Of a stretch of 64,000 nucleotides of DNA, positions 45,976-57,188 are shown piece by piece. A model generated the notes under the pieces. That model was given only the letters and a program-made list of their open reading frames with translations. It did no database searches and was not told the DNA's origin. The number at the start of each line of letters is the position of its first letter. Position 1 is the stretch's first letter. Source of the stretch: Chrysemys picta bellii (taxonomy: Eukaryota > Chordata > Testudines > Emydidae); NCBI RefSeq assembly GCF_011386835.1, contig NC_088796.1, positions 29,405,011 through 29,469,010 on the forward strand, written 5' to 3'. Position numbers and translations under genes: made by a program.

Positions 45976-46690
45976 TTAAGATGTTTGTTTGTCAGACTGG
46001 GTTGCCTCTTTCCTAGGATATGATTGAGAAAGTTGTTTAAATGGGAAGCCAAGGAGATTCCCTAGCCCCTCCTCTCTCTCTGAGTACAATTCACCCAGAA
46101 CATGGGGTTTATCACAAGCTCAGACAGAACATTTTTGTGGAAGTCTCTTGTTATAACACTGGCAGCAGGCCTTCTGCAGTATGAGTAAAGGAAGGAGCTC
46201 TTGAATGTTCTGGCAAGACCTGCCATGAATGCAGGCTACACAAGTTTGCTTCCAAATGATCTGTCCTTCCTTGATGGCACATGCAATTGGCCATGAAGCT
46301 GCTACACAATCTCCTCCCAGCACATGCTGCTGCCACCCTCTCTTTCTGGCTGCTGTCAGCCATATTCTCAGTGCTGTGCTGGCCCCAGCTCCACCTCTTT
46401 ATTGATATTTTTTGTGGTGAGGCTCAATATAAATAATCCCATTTACAGAATATCCTTCCTGTGTTGACACTCATGTTAATAGCTTCCTTTGATTCATTTT
46501 GCAACATGTATCCCTGAGCTACATATAAATAGAAATTGTAACAGCCCCATTTCTTCTCAGGCATACATTTGTGTGGCACAACATTTGAAAAATCTGGAAA
46601 ATAGCATTTCTCTAGGCTTTTCAGAAGCCTGAAAGAGAGAGTTGGTAGGAATCTAAAGCTGTAATACTCCAAGGATTGCCACCTAATCCT
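45976..46690. other. Unique intronic sequence
   Basis: Nothing recognised; overlapping small frames on the minus strand have no domain. Confidence 0.4.
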
Positions 46691-46692
46691 CA

Positions 46693-47101
46693 GAAAGAAC
46701 AGGAGTACTTGTGGCACCGTAGAGACTAACAAATTTATTTGAGCATTAGCTTTCATGGGCTACAGCCCACTTCATCGGATGCATAGAATGGAACACACAG
46801 AAGATATTTATACATACAGAGAACATGAAAAGGTGGAAATAGCCATGCCAACTGTAAGAGACCAATCAATTGAGATGAGCTAGCAGCAGGAGGAGGGGAA
46901 AAAAACTTTTGAAGTGATAATCGGGATGACCCATAAAAGGTGTGAGGAGAATTTAACATGGGGAAATAGATTCAATTAGTGTAATGACCCAACCATTCCC
47001 AGTCTCTGTTTAAACCTAAGTTAATTTTATCTAATTTACATATTTATTCAAGTTCAGCAGTCTCTCTTTGGAGTCAGTTTTTGAAGTTTTTTTTGTTGCA
47101 A
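46693..47101 (-). mobile_element. Penelope-like fragment, antisense
   Basis: It runs colinearly with the inverted arm at 40389-40800: 'gaacaggagtacttgtggca', 'gggctacagcccacttcatc', 'aaacttttgaagtgataatc', 'ccaaccattcccagtctctg' and 'agcagtctctctttggagtc'. Diverged, with the coding part reduced to the last few codons of the endonuclease frame; 5'-truncated at about 47101. Confidence 0.85.
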
Positions 47102-48384
47102 AAAACAATTTATAGTTTGTTTATAGAGGGTTTCAAAGAAAATGCAAGAATAAGCAATGGGCAGTTATGTCATACCTATTAGTTTATGCAACAAAGAATC
47201 TTGTTTGGAACTCCGTGAGTTTAAAATAGTGTTGTCATTTTTTTTTTTTTTTTGTATTTTGTGTAATAGTAAAATTTGAATAAATATATTTGTAAAAGTT
47301 ATCTGAGAAGGAAACTTGGTATCCCTAAAATCAGCCTAAACACTGTAATCTTGCCAGAATATTTTAGTCTAAGTAGTCTTACAAGCTGAAAGTGTAAACA
47401 AATTGTGGCAATTCAAAGGGTTCTTTGCAGGTAATTTAATATAAATAGTATTTAACTTGGACAATAACAAACTGTAACCCCTGGGGCGATGCAGTGGTTT
47501 TACCTGATTGGCAAGAGTTCAGCTTTATTTCCTTTCTCCAAGGGTAATTAGAGGCAGAATGTTGCAATCTTTTGTTGTTCGGCACTCCAGTCCTTCCTTA
47601 GAAAAAGTAAAGGTGTTTCTGAAAAGAAATCTGTTCCAAAGAATCAAATCACACAGTTTGATGCTCTCCCTTTGTGTGGGACATTTCTTTCTTCAAAGAA
47701 TGGACTAGAGTGTGGCTTCTTGCCTTTTAAATATCCACTTACCTTTTTCACAGTTGGCTGTGGCTGTATCAAAAAGCCAAATATAAATATAACTGTTTGT
47801 GTCACTGGCTCTAATCTGCAACTTTGCAAACAAACATTGTGCCAAGGTGAGGCTTTGCTAAAAGCATCATATGGTTGCGAAGTCAAACACCCAAAAATTA
47901 AGAATTGATGTTGCCTATGCAACCTTAGTTCAGTCCATTATTCATATACATTATGATAGTCTTTATTCACATGATCACATACTGTTTTTTCTACAAGATC
48001 CTTAACTTTTGAGTGTTTAACTTTGCAACTTCAGGTTCTTTTTAATGTAGTTTTATTGTGTTTATAACAAGCATTTATTAGGCCTCAGGTTTAGGTAAGC
48101 CTGGAATGTAACTGCACAACGTTCTTGCTTTTGCTAGGAAAATCTCTCTCTCCAATTTCCAGATCTTATCAGTTTAACTCTTCTCTCTCTCTCTAGGTCA
48201 TTAGCATGTTTGTAATGGATGTTAAAAAAATTAATGTGCCTCACTCACAACTACCCTAAAGTCATGCCCTGAAGTGTGATTCTTGATTTCTTTATTAAAC
48301 GACTGATTTTCCTCAGAGCTTGTTGAGAAGAGGCTACCGTAGTATATGACAAATGAGGATGGTGTATTTTTCAATCATGGTAAG
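47102..48384. other. Unique intronic sequence
   Basis: AT-rich with a T-run at about 47239-47254. No exon is seen. Confidence 0.45.
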
Positions 48385-49290
48385 TGTGACGGGTTGGACC
48401 CCCTTTTGGTGTGCCACCAGATGTGCTGGGATCCCACTGAGCCTGCCTGTCTCACCGCCTGGGTTTCCCTCACTCTGTGCTGCTGTGACTGGCCCTCAAG
48501 CCCCTTTCCAGCACATGCACAAGTAGAGACACACCCAACTGTAGAATCACACAGTCTGCAATCAGCTCTCTGTGGGAGGACTCAGCTAGGAGAATGGCCA
48601 GCACTCCTGTGTACACACCTCTGGAGTGTAAACCCAAAATTATATTGTCTTATGCTGTATAGAAATCCATATAGTGTAAACTCATGAAATTTGCCCCCTT
48701 CCTCAGTGTGAAATGCGCAAACTGGGTTTTTGTATAACAAGAAATAAGTTTATTAACTACAGAAGGTAAATTTTAGGTGATTATAAGGGATAGCAAACAG
48801 GGAAAAGCAGATTACTGAGCAAATAAAACAAAACACACAAACTAGGCTTAATACACTAACTTATTAAACTAAATTACTATAGTAATTTCCCACCCTAAAT
48901 GTTGTTTTAGGCAGGTTGCAGAGTTTCTGCAGCTCAGAGTTAGTTATTTCCCTTCATAGGCTACACCCCTGTCTCAGACTGGACTCAGACCCTGCCTTTC
49001 CCCAGCTTAGTTCCTTTGTCTCTTCGGGTGCTTTCGGCAGTCTTCCTTCTTGGGCCGGGAGGCAATGGAGAAGAGCCCTGATTGACTAACTTCCCAGCCT
49101 TAAGTAGGATTTACATGATGCAGGAATCCTTTGTTTCCAGTGGAAAAATACCAGCAGTGTCCAACGTGGTATTCTATACTAGGTGACATCATCACATGAC
49201 CCTGCAATGTCAAAGCAATATCCCAGGAAGCTTCTCAGGAAGGTGAGAGATTAGTATTTTCAAAGTTATATTGTCCTTCTTAAATGGCCC
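48385..49290. mobile_element. LTR-like sequence
   Basis: It begins tgtgacgggttggacc, a start I associate with retroviral-type LTRs of this lineage, followed by a middle with 'aagaaataagtttattaact'. The right end and a target duplication could not be fixed. The 113-codon frame at 48346-48687 is not viral protein. Confidence 0.4.
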
Positions 49291-49579
49291 ATTCAGGCTG
49301 ACTGTGTACTGTTTTTAACTACATGGGGGGGGGGTTGGGGAGGGGAGAGGAAGGGGAGGATGAAGCAAAATCTGTGGAATTGGGGTTCTGCTAAACCTAA
49401 ATTTCTTAAAGCCAAATACTGTAGCCCTTAATTTAGCAAAACTGTCCCTGGAGCCTTGCTTGGTGGAGGGTGATGATATGGTGCAAATTACTATTTCAAA
49501 ACGCTTTCCTCTTCCCACCACCATGACTTCTATATTGCCCAGGTTCAATTTATGCCAGCTGTACTCCATCCATTCACAG

Positions 49580-49865
49580 CAAGTCTACACTACAAAATTA
49601 ATTGAATCTGTTTTACATGTGTGAAAAAAAACACACCCCTAATTGACATCAGTTTCACTAACAAGTGCCGGTGTGGACAGGGCTATGTCGGCGGGAGACA
49701 CTCTCCTGCTGATCTAGCTACTGCCCCTAGTTGGGGATGGTTTAATTATGTCGATGGGAGAGCTCTCTCCCATCGGCATAGAGTGGCAACATGGGAGACC
49801 TTACAGTGGTGCAGCTGCAGCCGTACAGCTGTGCTGCTGTAAGGTATGTAAAGTAAGACATAGCC
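49580..49865. mobile_element. 'Gtctacac' MITE with perfect central palindrome
   Basis: The left end caagtctacactacaaaa and right end gtaaagtaagacatagcc fit the family. A near-perfect palindrome sits at about 49747-49780 ('gatgggagagctctctccca' core). A pair 'ctgctgtaaggt' and 'accttacagtgg' forms another stem. No coding potential. Confidence 0.6.
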
Positions 49866-51730
49866 TCAATTTCACTGTGTTTTAAGACCTAAGATCAATT
49901 AGCATCATCACGAATGTTGCTTATTGTGACTGTAATTAAATGCAAAATTGAATCATGTTTATATGTAAAGTGTCGTACGTATCTTGGGAGCATATGAAAT
50001 AACTGTTAATGTCTTCCAAACATTAACAATATCTTTGTATCTAATGCAATAAGGTCTCTTTAAAAACACAACCATGAATGCCTCTATATGTATTATTTGC
50101 CCCTTGACTTTTTTTTTTTTTTTTTTTTTTTTTTGCAACCTCAAACTTGTGGGAACTGGTTTGTTTGTTTGTTTGTTTTTTAAAGGGGGGGGAACAGTCA
50201 TACTGTTTTTCCAAAGCCACAAGGTAGAATCAAGTAACTGGGATGCCCCTTGCAGTTGGTCATGTATGGAATGAGAAGAGAGTCCATGCACGATTACATA
50301 AGCAAGACTAATAGCCTTGTGGAAAAACTGCAATCCTAACTATTCAGTAATGTGGTATAAACATGTTGATTAAGTGCAGGAGAGCCAGTTACGAAGAGCA
50401 TTTTGCTGCTTGATTCACATCAAAGCAGAGTTACCAGATATTTCAGCATCAACACAAGGTCAATGCGGTGGGGGTGGCTTTTAAAACCTGAAAAGAAAAT
50501 GTTGATTTATAACCCATCTCAACCTTCACAGTCTGATCATAAATCATGCCATGTGTCTAATTTGGTACTTCATAGTGCAAACGCTACCAGGCATAGCGCA
50601 TACTACCATGAGTAATCCTAATGAAGTCAATGGGATTATGTGCAATAGTAAGTGGTAAACCTGGTAGTTAAGTGTGAAAAGGATCAGGCTGTTAACTTGT
50701 AAATTCCTCAGGGCAAAAATCTTGTAATTATGTCTGTAAAGTGCAATAAAAAATAGAAATATACAGACACATGGTTTCCCAATTTAATACTCAAAGCAGG
50801 TGAATCTGCTCCAGAAGTTTTACGCCTCCTTTAGCTTAGAATATAGTGCTGTGAATTTCCTGTAGATGGGGGGTCATGACATCGATCCATCCAGCTCAGC
50901 ATCCGTTTGGCAGCCACTCTGTCTCCCCATCGAGAGACGCTTCTATTTATAACACACAAAGTACAGTGTTGGTGCCATGGTTTTATGGGTTGGTAGCTGC
51001 ACTTCCTCCATCTTTCATGACTGAAGATAAAGGTTGTGATACAGAGTTACTAATGCACTGATCTTTGGTGTTTCAGTGGTGATTGATGTGCCATTTCACA
51101 TCTGCCATTGCTCCTTAGTTACACTGGTTGAAGACTAATAAACATACAGAAGATACAGCTCGGTGTTAATATTTGAAAAAGCAAGTAGATAGAAGACTAG
51201 CTAATGGTTAGCAATATCAAAATTGCTAATCATTTTGGATTATATAGGTGGTTGTAATTATTTTTCTTCACTGTGCTACAGCTGTATTCCATGATCTTGA
51301 GGTCTCCAATAGCTCAGTCCTTGTCTCACTGAGAGCTTTGTTGTGAGAATTCAAAAGCTGCTACTTATTTCTAGTACACATTTATATAAAATATCAAATC
51401 CAATTCTCATCCTTAGTTGACATAAATCTGTTTAGCTCTATTGACTTCAGTGGTGCTGTGCCAATTTACATCACCTAAGGACCTGGCCCAATATCTTTCC
51501 TGTATGGCTATGTATTAAGTAATACAACTCTTGAATGCAAGAGTTACTGCTAAGTAATTTTCTGTAGCTTGCATCTTCAGATTTGCAAGGTGTGAAGCTG
51601 CAAGGCAGTGGATAATCAGCCCATGATTCAGTACATAAGGGGTCTGGCTTTATAACTGGTAGTGCCAATAAACTCTTTAATGATGGTCTAATGCTTGCCT
51701 AAAATATTTCTTCTGTATGCTATATGGGAT
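49866..51730. other. Unique intronic sequence with simple repeats
   Basis: It contains a T-run (50109-50134), a short GTTT run (about 50158-50178) and two 'gacttcagtgg'-type motifs (50620 and 51440). No exon is seen. Confidence 0.45.
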
Positions 51731-51732
51731 AT

Positions 51733-51972
51733 GGGGCTTGTTTACACACCCAAGTTGCACCAGTTTGACTTTCAATTGCTTTAAAAAACAATTTAATTGA
51801 ACCATTGCAAACTCCTGTGTGGACACACATCAGTTTAAATCAGACTTACTCAGGTTAGTAAATTACAGGTGCAGGCTTAACCAATAAATATCGAGACACA
51901 CAGTTGCATTGGTTTAACTAAATCAGTTTAACGCCACACTTTCTATTAAACCTGTGCAACTTTGTAGTACAG
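51733..51972. mobile_element. MITE with 'gcaac' inverted ends
   Basis: The left 'ggggcttgtttacacaccca' and 'agttgcaccagtttgac' face the right 'ttaaacctgtgcaactttgt' and 'agtacaggcc'. 'ggtttaactaaatcagttta' is a smaller inner stem. No target duplication is evident. Confidence 0.5.
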
Positions 51973-52452
51973 GCCATAGAAAATTATAGGAGAGTGGGGT
52001 GTGGGATGAAAAGGTTTTATTTGGTACTTGTTTCTGATAACCAATATAATTCTCTGATGACTTTGCCACTTACGAGTAATGTGGTCTTCCCAAACTCATG
52101 CCAATAAAACCCTTACCATCCTGTATTTTATCTAATACTTAAGTCAATAACTTGCTTAATACTATGTCAATTCTTCTTATGCAGACTTTAATCTGATTAG
52201 TAGCATGTAAAAGAATTTAGCATGAGTTTAGTGTTTATAACGCATTTTGTTTCATGTTAATCCACATTAAGCAGTTCGATTAGTCCACATAAATTCCAGC
52301 TTCCTGAACTTTATTTTATGGCCTCTGAAAGGTGCCGGCACTAGAGAAAATAAATTCAGTATAGCTAGTTAAAATGAACCACCTAATGACACCCCTCCCT
52401 CCATCTCATTTACTTAAGGTTCACTGAAACAGTCCAGGTGTTGATTTGAAGA
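51973..52452. other. Unique intronic sequence
   Basis: AT-rich; nothing recognised. Confidence 0.45.
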
Positions 52453-52454
52453 TA

Positions 52455-52898
52455 AACCTCTACCCTGATATAACACGGGTTTGCATATAGCGCGGTAACC
52501 CCGGGGCTCCGGCAGTGGGGCTCAGGCAGTGATTTAAAGGGCCTGGGGCTCCGGCTGCTGCGGGGAGCCCTGGGCCCTTTAAATTACCACTGCCGCTACC
52601 CCAGGGCTCTGGCAGCGGGGTCCCAGCTGCACTTTAAAGGCCTCGGCGCTCTGGCCGCTGTGGGGAGCCCCGGGCCCTTTAAATCACCGTCGGAGCCCTG
52701 CCACCACTACCCTGGGGCTCCGACAGAGGGGCTTGGGTGGCGATTTAAAGGGCCTGGGGCTCCCCACAGCCGGAGCCCTGGGGCTCTTTAATTCACCACT
52801 GGAGCCCACCTGCCGCTACCCTGATATAACGGGGTTTCACCAATAATGCGGTAGGGATTTTTGGCTCCCAAGGACCGCATTATATCGGAGTAGAGGTG
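52455..52898 (+). mobile_element. TA-flanked MITE, long variant (copy 4)
   Basis: Ends aacctctaccctgatata and tatatcggagtagaggtg, with TA at 52453-52454 and 52899-52900. At 444 bp it is more than twice the other copies, and its interior is different: repeated GC-rich 'tttaaagggcctggggctcc' modules in both orientations. Confidence 0.8.
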
Positions 52899-52900
52899 TA

Positions 52901-53560
52901 ATACTTTTAAAAAATCATGTGGTAGTTTCAAAAACACAGCCTGCTCCCGCTGAGTTAAATGAGAGTTTCATCACCCTTCATATTTAACCTTTTAAATTTC
53001 ACTCACACTAATTGTTGTATCCTTAGCTATATCTGTTGTGCATGTCAAGCTTGGAAAAGTTTGAGACTTTGCTGTCTTCATAGTGGGTGCAAATCCAGTC
53101 TTCCATTATCCTGATCCCACACTGTTCTCCAAAATGTGCTTCCATGCTTGTTAGTTTCCTGCAATACTTAAATACCATAGTGATCAACATTAAAAAGGCT
53201 TAAGATTGAACATTGGCCATAGCAGTAGAAGTAGCTTCCTCTAAGGTTCCAGTCAAATGGAGCACTGAAACAAATGCATAACTTTAAGTATGTGAGTAGC
53301 CCTATAAGTTACAACTTATGTTTAAGCGCATACTTAAGTACATTGCTGGATGGGAGTCTAATTCTGCTTTTGTTACTGTTACATAATTTTATGTCCGTAA
53401 GGTAATTTTGCTTGTGTTCCCATTTCTGTGTTGTGTTCCTAGGACTTTGTCCTACAAGGTGCTGAGCACTCTGGTTCCAATCAAGTGGAATATTTAGGCA
53501 TGTGCTTCACTTTAAATATGAGTGGGACTGCTTGCATGCCTAAAGTCAGGAATTGTACAA
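52901..53560. other. Unique intronic sequence
   Basis: Nothing recognised. Confidence 0.45.
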
Positions 53561-53567
53561 AACATTT

Positions 53568-53797
53568 GACAAATACATTCGAAGCAAGAGGAAGACCAAG
53601 GACAGAGTAGGCCCATTACTTAATGAGTGGAGAAAAGCAATAACAGAAAATGTGAAAATGGCAGAAGTGCTAAATGACTCTTTTTGTTTGTTTTCACCAA
53701 AAGGGTTAGTAGCGATTGGACATCTAACATAGTGAATGCCAGTGAAAGTGAGCTAGGTTCTGAGGCTAAAATAGGGAAAGAACAAGTTTAAAAATTA
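53568..53797 (+). mobile_element. CR1 fragment, sense
   Basis: 'acattcgaagcaagaggaag' and 'accaaggacagagtaggccc' match the same point of ORF2 where the 8522 copy begins. The frame is broken. It is cut on the right by the hAT element. Confidence 0.85.
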
Positions 53798-53951
53798 CTA
53801 AGGCTGTCAAGCTTTTAAAAAAAAATTAAATGTGATTAATTGTACAATTAAACAATAACAGAGTACCATTTATTTAAATATTTTTGGATGGTTTTCTACA
53901 TTTTCAAATATATTGATTTCAGTTACAACACAGAATACAAAGTATACAGTG

Positions 53952-54851
53952 TAGGGTTACCATATTTCAACAATCAAAAAAGAGGGCCCCGCCCTAGCCC
54001 TGCCCCCATCCTGTCCTAGCTCCGCCCCTGCCCCTTCCACTCCCTCCCACTTCCTGCCCCCTCAGAACCCCCAACCCTCCCCCCCACTCCTTGTCCCCTG
54101 ACTGCCCCCTCCTGAGACCTTCCCCACATCCTAACTGGCCCCCTAGGACCCTACCTCCTACCTGTCCCCTGACTGCCCCAACCCTTATCCACAGCCCCCC
54201 CCCAGAACTCCTGACCCATCTAAATCCCTCTGCTCCCTGTCCCCTGACTGCCCCCTCCTGGGACCCCTAACTGCCCTCCAGAACCCCACCCCCTACCTAA
54301 GCCTCCCTGTACCTTGTCCCCTAACTGCCCCCTCCTGAGACCCCCCCACCTGTACCCTGACTGCCCAAAACCTTACACCCCCAACCCCCAGACAGCCCCC
54401 CCCGAACTCCTGACCCATCCAACCCTCCCCCGTGAGCCCTGTCTCTTGACTACCCCCCCCACGAACCTCCCTGCCGCTTCTCTGACCCCCGGCCCCCTTA
54501 CTGTGCTGCAGAGCAGCGCACTCCGCAGCGGGGGGAGGGGAGCAGGGTCAGAGCTCCAGACTGCCGGTGAACGGCCGGCCTTCACCGGCGATCTGCAAAT
54601 GCAGGGAGGGAGGAGGAGGGAGAGAGAGGAGGGGACTGGTCTCAAGTTGCAGGGGAGAGGAGGGGGGAAGTGAAGGAAGGGCTCTGGCTGCCGGAGCCCG
54701 TGCGAGTGGCACGATCCGGCGGCTGCCCTGTAAGCCGCGCGCGCTCTGCATGGGGGGGAAATCCGGACATTGACAAATTCCCCCCCGGACGCTATTTTTA
54801 ACTCAAAAAAGCCGGACATGTCCGGGGGAATCCGGACGAATGGTAACCCTA
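53952..54851 (+). mobile_element. hAT-like MITE, TAGGGTTACC family (copy 2), perfect TSD
   Basis: Ends tagggttaccata and tggtaaccct plus a; both flanks are atacagtg (53944-53951 and 54852-54859). The interior is a C-rich, irregular proline-codon-like run ('cctgactgccccctcctg' units) and a right part with 'aagccggacatgtccggggg'. Frames of 119 and 148 codons are artefacts of this composition. Confidence 0.9.
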
Positions 54852-55044
54852 ATACAGTGCTTACTTTATATTTTTGATTACATATATTTGCACTGTAAAA
54901 AACAGAAGAAATAGTATATTTCAGTTCACCTAATACAAGTACTGTAGTGCAATCTCTTTATAATGAAAGTTGAACTTACAAATGTAGAAGTATGTACAAA
55001 AAATAACTGCACTCAAAAATAAAAAAATGTAAAACCTTAGAACC

Positions 55045-55560
55045 TACAAGTCCACTCGATCCTACATCAGCCAATTGCTCAGACAAACAAGTTTAGTTAC
55101 AATTGCAGGAGATAATGCTGCCCACATCCTGTTTACAATGTCACCTGAAAATGAGAACAGGCATTCGCATGGCACTGTTATAGCCAGCATCACAAGATAT
55201 TTATGTGCCAGATGTGCTAAAATTCGTATGGTCCTTCATGCTTTAACCACCGTTCCAGAAGACGTGTCCATGCTGATGACCGGTTCTGCTCAATAATGAT
55301 CCAGAGCAGAGCGGATTTTCGACATCTGACTCAGATGTCACCAGCAGAAGGTTGATTTTCTTTTTTGGTGGTTCGGGTTCTGTAGTGTCCGCATCGGAGT
55401 GTTGCTCTTTTAAGACATCTTGAAAGCATTTTGCACACCTCGTCCCTCTTAGATTTTGGAAGGCACTTCAGATTCTTAAACTTTGGGTCAAGTGCTGTAT
55501 CTATCCTTAGAAATCTCACATTGGTACTTTCTTTGTGTTTTGTCAAATCTGCTGTGAAAG
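55045..55560 (-). pseudogene. hAT transposase relic, C-terminal part
   Basis: The minus strand reads FLRIDTALDPKFKNLKCLPK in the frame at 55331-55546, matching the 'ALDPRFK' region of hAT transposases. Further downstream, in another frame, it has CECLFSFSGDIVNRMWAALS and PAIVTKLVCLSNWLM then a stop (about 55075-55180), the hAT dimerisation block. Frameshifts and stops separate the parts. The N-terminal DNA-binding and catalytic core are lost. Confidence 0.75.
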
Positions 55561-56320
55561 TGTTCTTAAAATGAACATGTGCTGGGTAATCATCCGAGAC
55601 TGCTATAACATGAAATATATGGCAGAATGCAGGTAAAACAGAACAGGAGATCTACAGTTCTCCCTCAAGGGGTTCAGTCACAAATTTAATTAACACATTT
55701 TTTAACAAGAATCATCAGCATGGAAGCATGTCCTCTGGAATGGTGGCCGAAGCATGAAGGGGCATACCAATGTTTAGCATATCAGGCACATAAATATCTT
55801 TCAATACTGGCTACAAAAATATTGTTCCATTTAATATGAAAGTGAGTAAATAAGAAGCGGGGAGCATTATCTCCCATAAATGTAAACAAACTTGTTTGTC
55901 TTAGTGATTGACTGAACAAGAAGTAGGACTGAGTGGATTTGTAGGCTCTAAAGTTTTACATTGTTTTGTTTTTGAGTGCAGTTATGTAACAAAAAAATCT
56001 ATATTTGTAAATTGCACTTTCACGATAGAGATTGCACTACGGTACCTGCATGACATGAATTGAAAATACTATTTCTTTTGTTTATAATTTTTACAGTGCA
56101 TAGATTTGTAATAAAAAATAATATAAAGTGAGCACTGTACACTTTGTATTCTGTGTTGTAATTGAAATTAATATATTTGAAAATGTAGAAAAACATCCAA
56201 AAATATTTAATACATTTCAGTTGGTATTCTATTATTGTTTAACAGTGCGATTAAAATTGCAATGAATCACGATTTTTTTTTTAGTTAATTGCGTGAGTTA
56301 ACTACAATTGACAGCCCTAG

Positions 56321-56790
56321 TCATAATGAATTATTTTAAACAAAAAGTTAAGCAGCTGATAAATGTTCCAGGTGCATTCAGGTGGAATACATCTGCTCTG
56401 CTGTCCAGTGTACAGTACCATGACAGTTAGTGGATGACAGAAGGCAAAGCATAGAGCTTGGAAAAAGTTTTCTGCTTCTGTGTCAAATGAATTCCCAGAA
56501 CAGGCCCCTGCATCCATCCTTACAATTTAGCATTCTTCTGCAGAGAGAAGCCTCCTACCTTGCTACCCTTCAATCAGTCTTTGGTACTGCTCAGTTGACC
56601 TGTTTCTCCCGGTCTTCTGTTGAAGTGGGGACATCAAATTAAGTATTTGATGTATCCATCCATGAAAGAAAGATTTGCTCCTGGTCAAATTACTGAAGGC
56701 ATATAGTGTGAACTGTGATATTTTATCAGCTAAATTAGGACCAGCTGAGGTCTATGGGGTTTGATCTTGAAGTGAGGCTTTCCAGTAGTT
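56321..56790. other. Unique intronic sequence
   Basis: Nothing recognised. Confidence 0.45.
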
Positions 56791-57188
56791 CAGGACTCTC
56801 AAACTTTCCAGACTACAGTACCCCTGGCAGTAGTCTGATTTATCTTGCGTACCCCTCACTTAAAAACTACTTGCTTACAAAATCAGACATAAAATACAAA
56901 AATGTCACAGCATGCTATTACTGAAAAATTACTTACTTTCTCACTTTTATCATATAGTTATAAAATAAGTCAATTGGAATATAATTTTTGTACTTGCATT
57001 TCACTGTATGGTATGTAGAGCAATATAAACAAGTCTGTCTGTATGAAATTTTAGTTTGTACTGACTTCTCTAGTGCTTTTCATGTAGCCTATTTTAAAAC
57101 TAGGCAAATATCTAGATGAGTCAATGTACCCTCTGGAAGACCCCTGCATACTCCCAAGGGTACCTGCACACTTGGTTGAGAACCACTG
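56791..57188 (-). mobile_element. Non-autonomous hAT-like element, second copy of the 721 family
   Basis: Reverse-complement similar to 721-1125 along its length: 'ttgcttacaaaatcagacat', 'aattacttactttctcactt' and 'ggtacctgcacacttggttg' have counterparts there. It ends ttgagaaccactg. The left end is altered and no 8-bp duplication is evident. Confidence 0.75.

Larger units (their letters stand above)
53799..56320 (-). mobile_element. hAT transposon relic with long inverted repeats
   Basis: Ends taaggctgtcaagc and gacagcccta are inverted. The inverted similarity extends inward about 470 bp on each side (left 53799-53951 plus 54860-55118; right about 55850-56320). Remnants of a transposase lie on the minus strand between and within the arms. 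A 900-bp MITE interrupts the left arm. No clear 8-bp duplication flanks it. Confidence 0.8.

Noticed and set aside
54314..54819. Proline-rich 119-codon frame and antisense 148-codon frame
   Set aside because: C-rich interior of the MITE at 53952-54851, bounded by a perfect 8-bp duplication.
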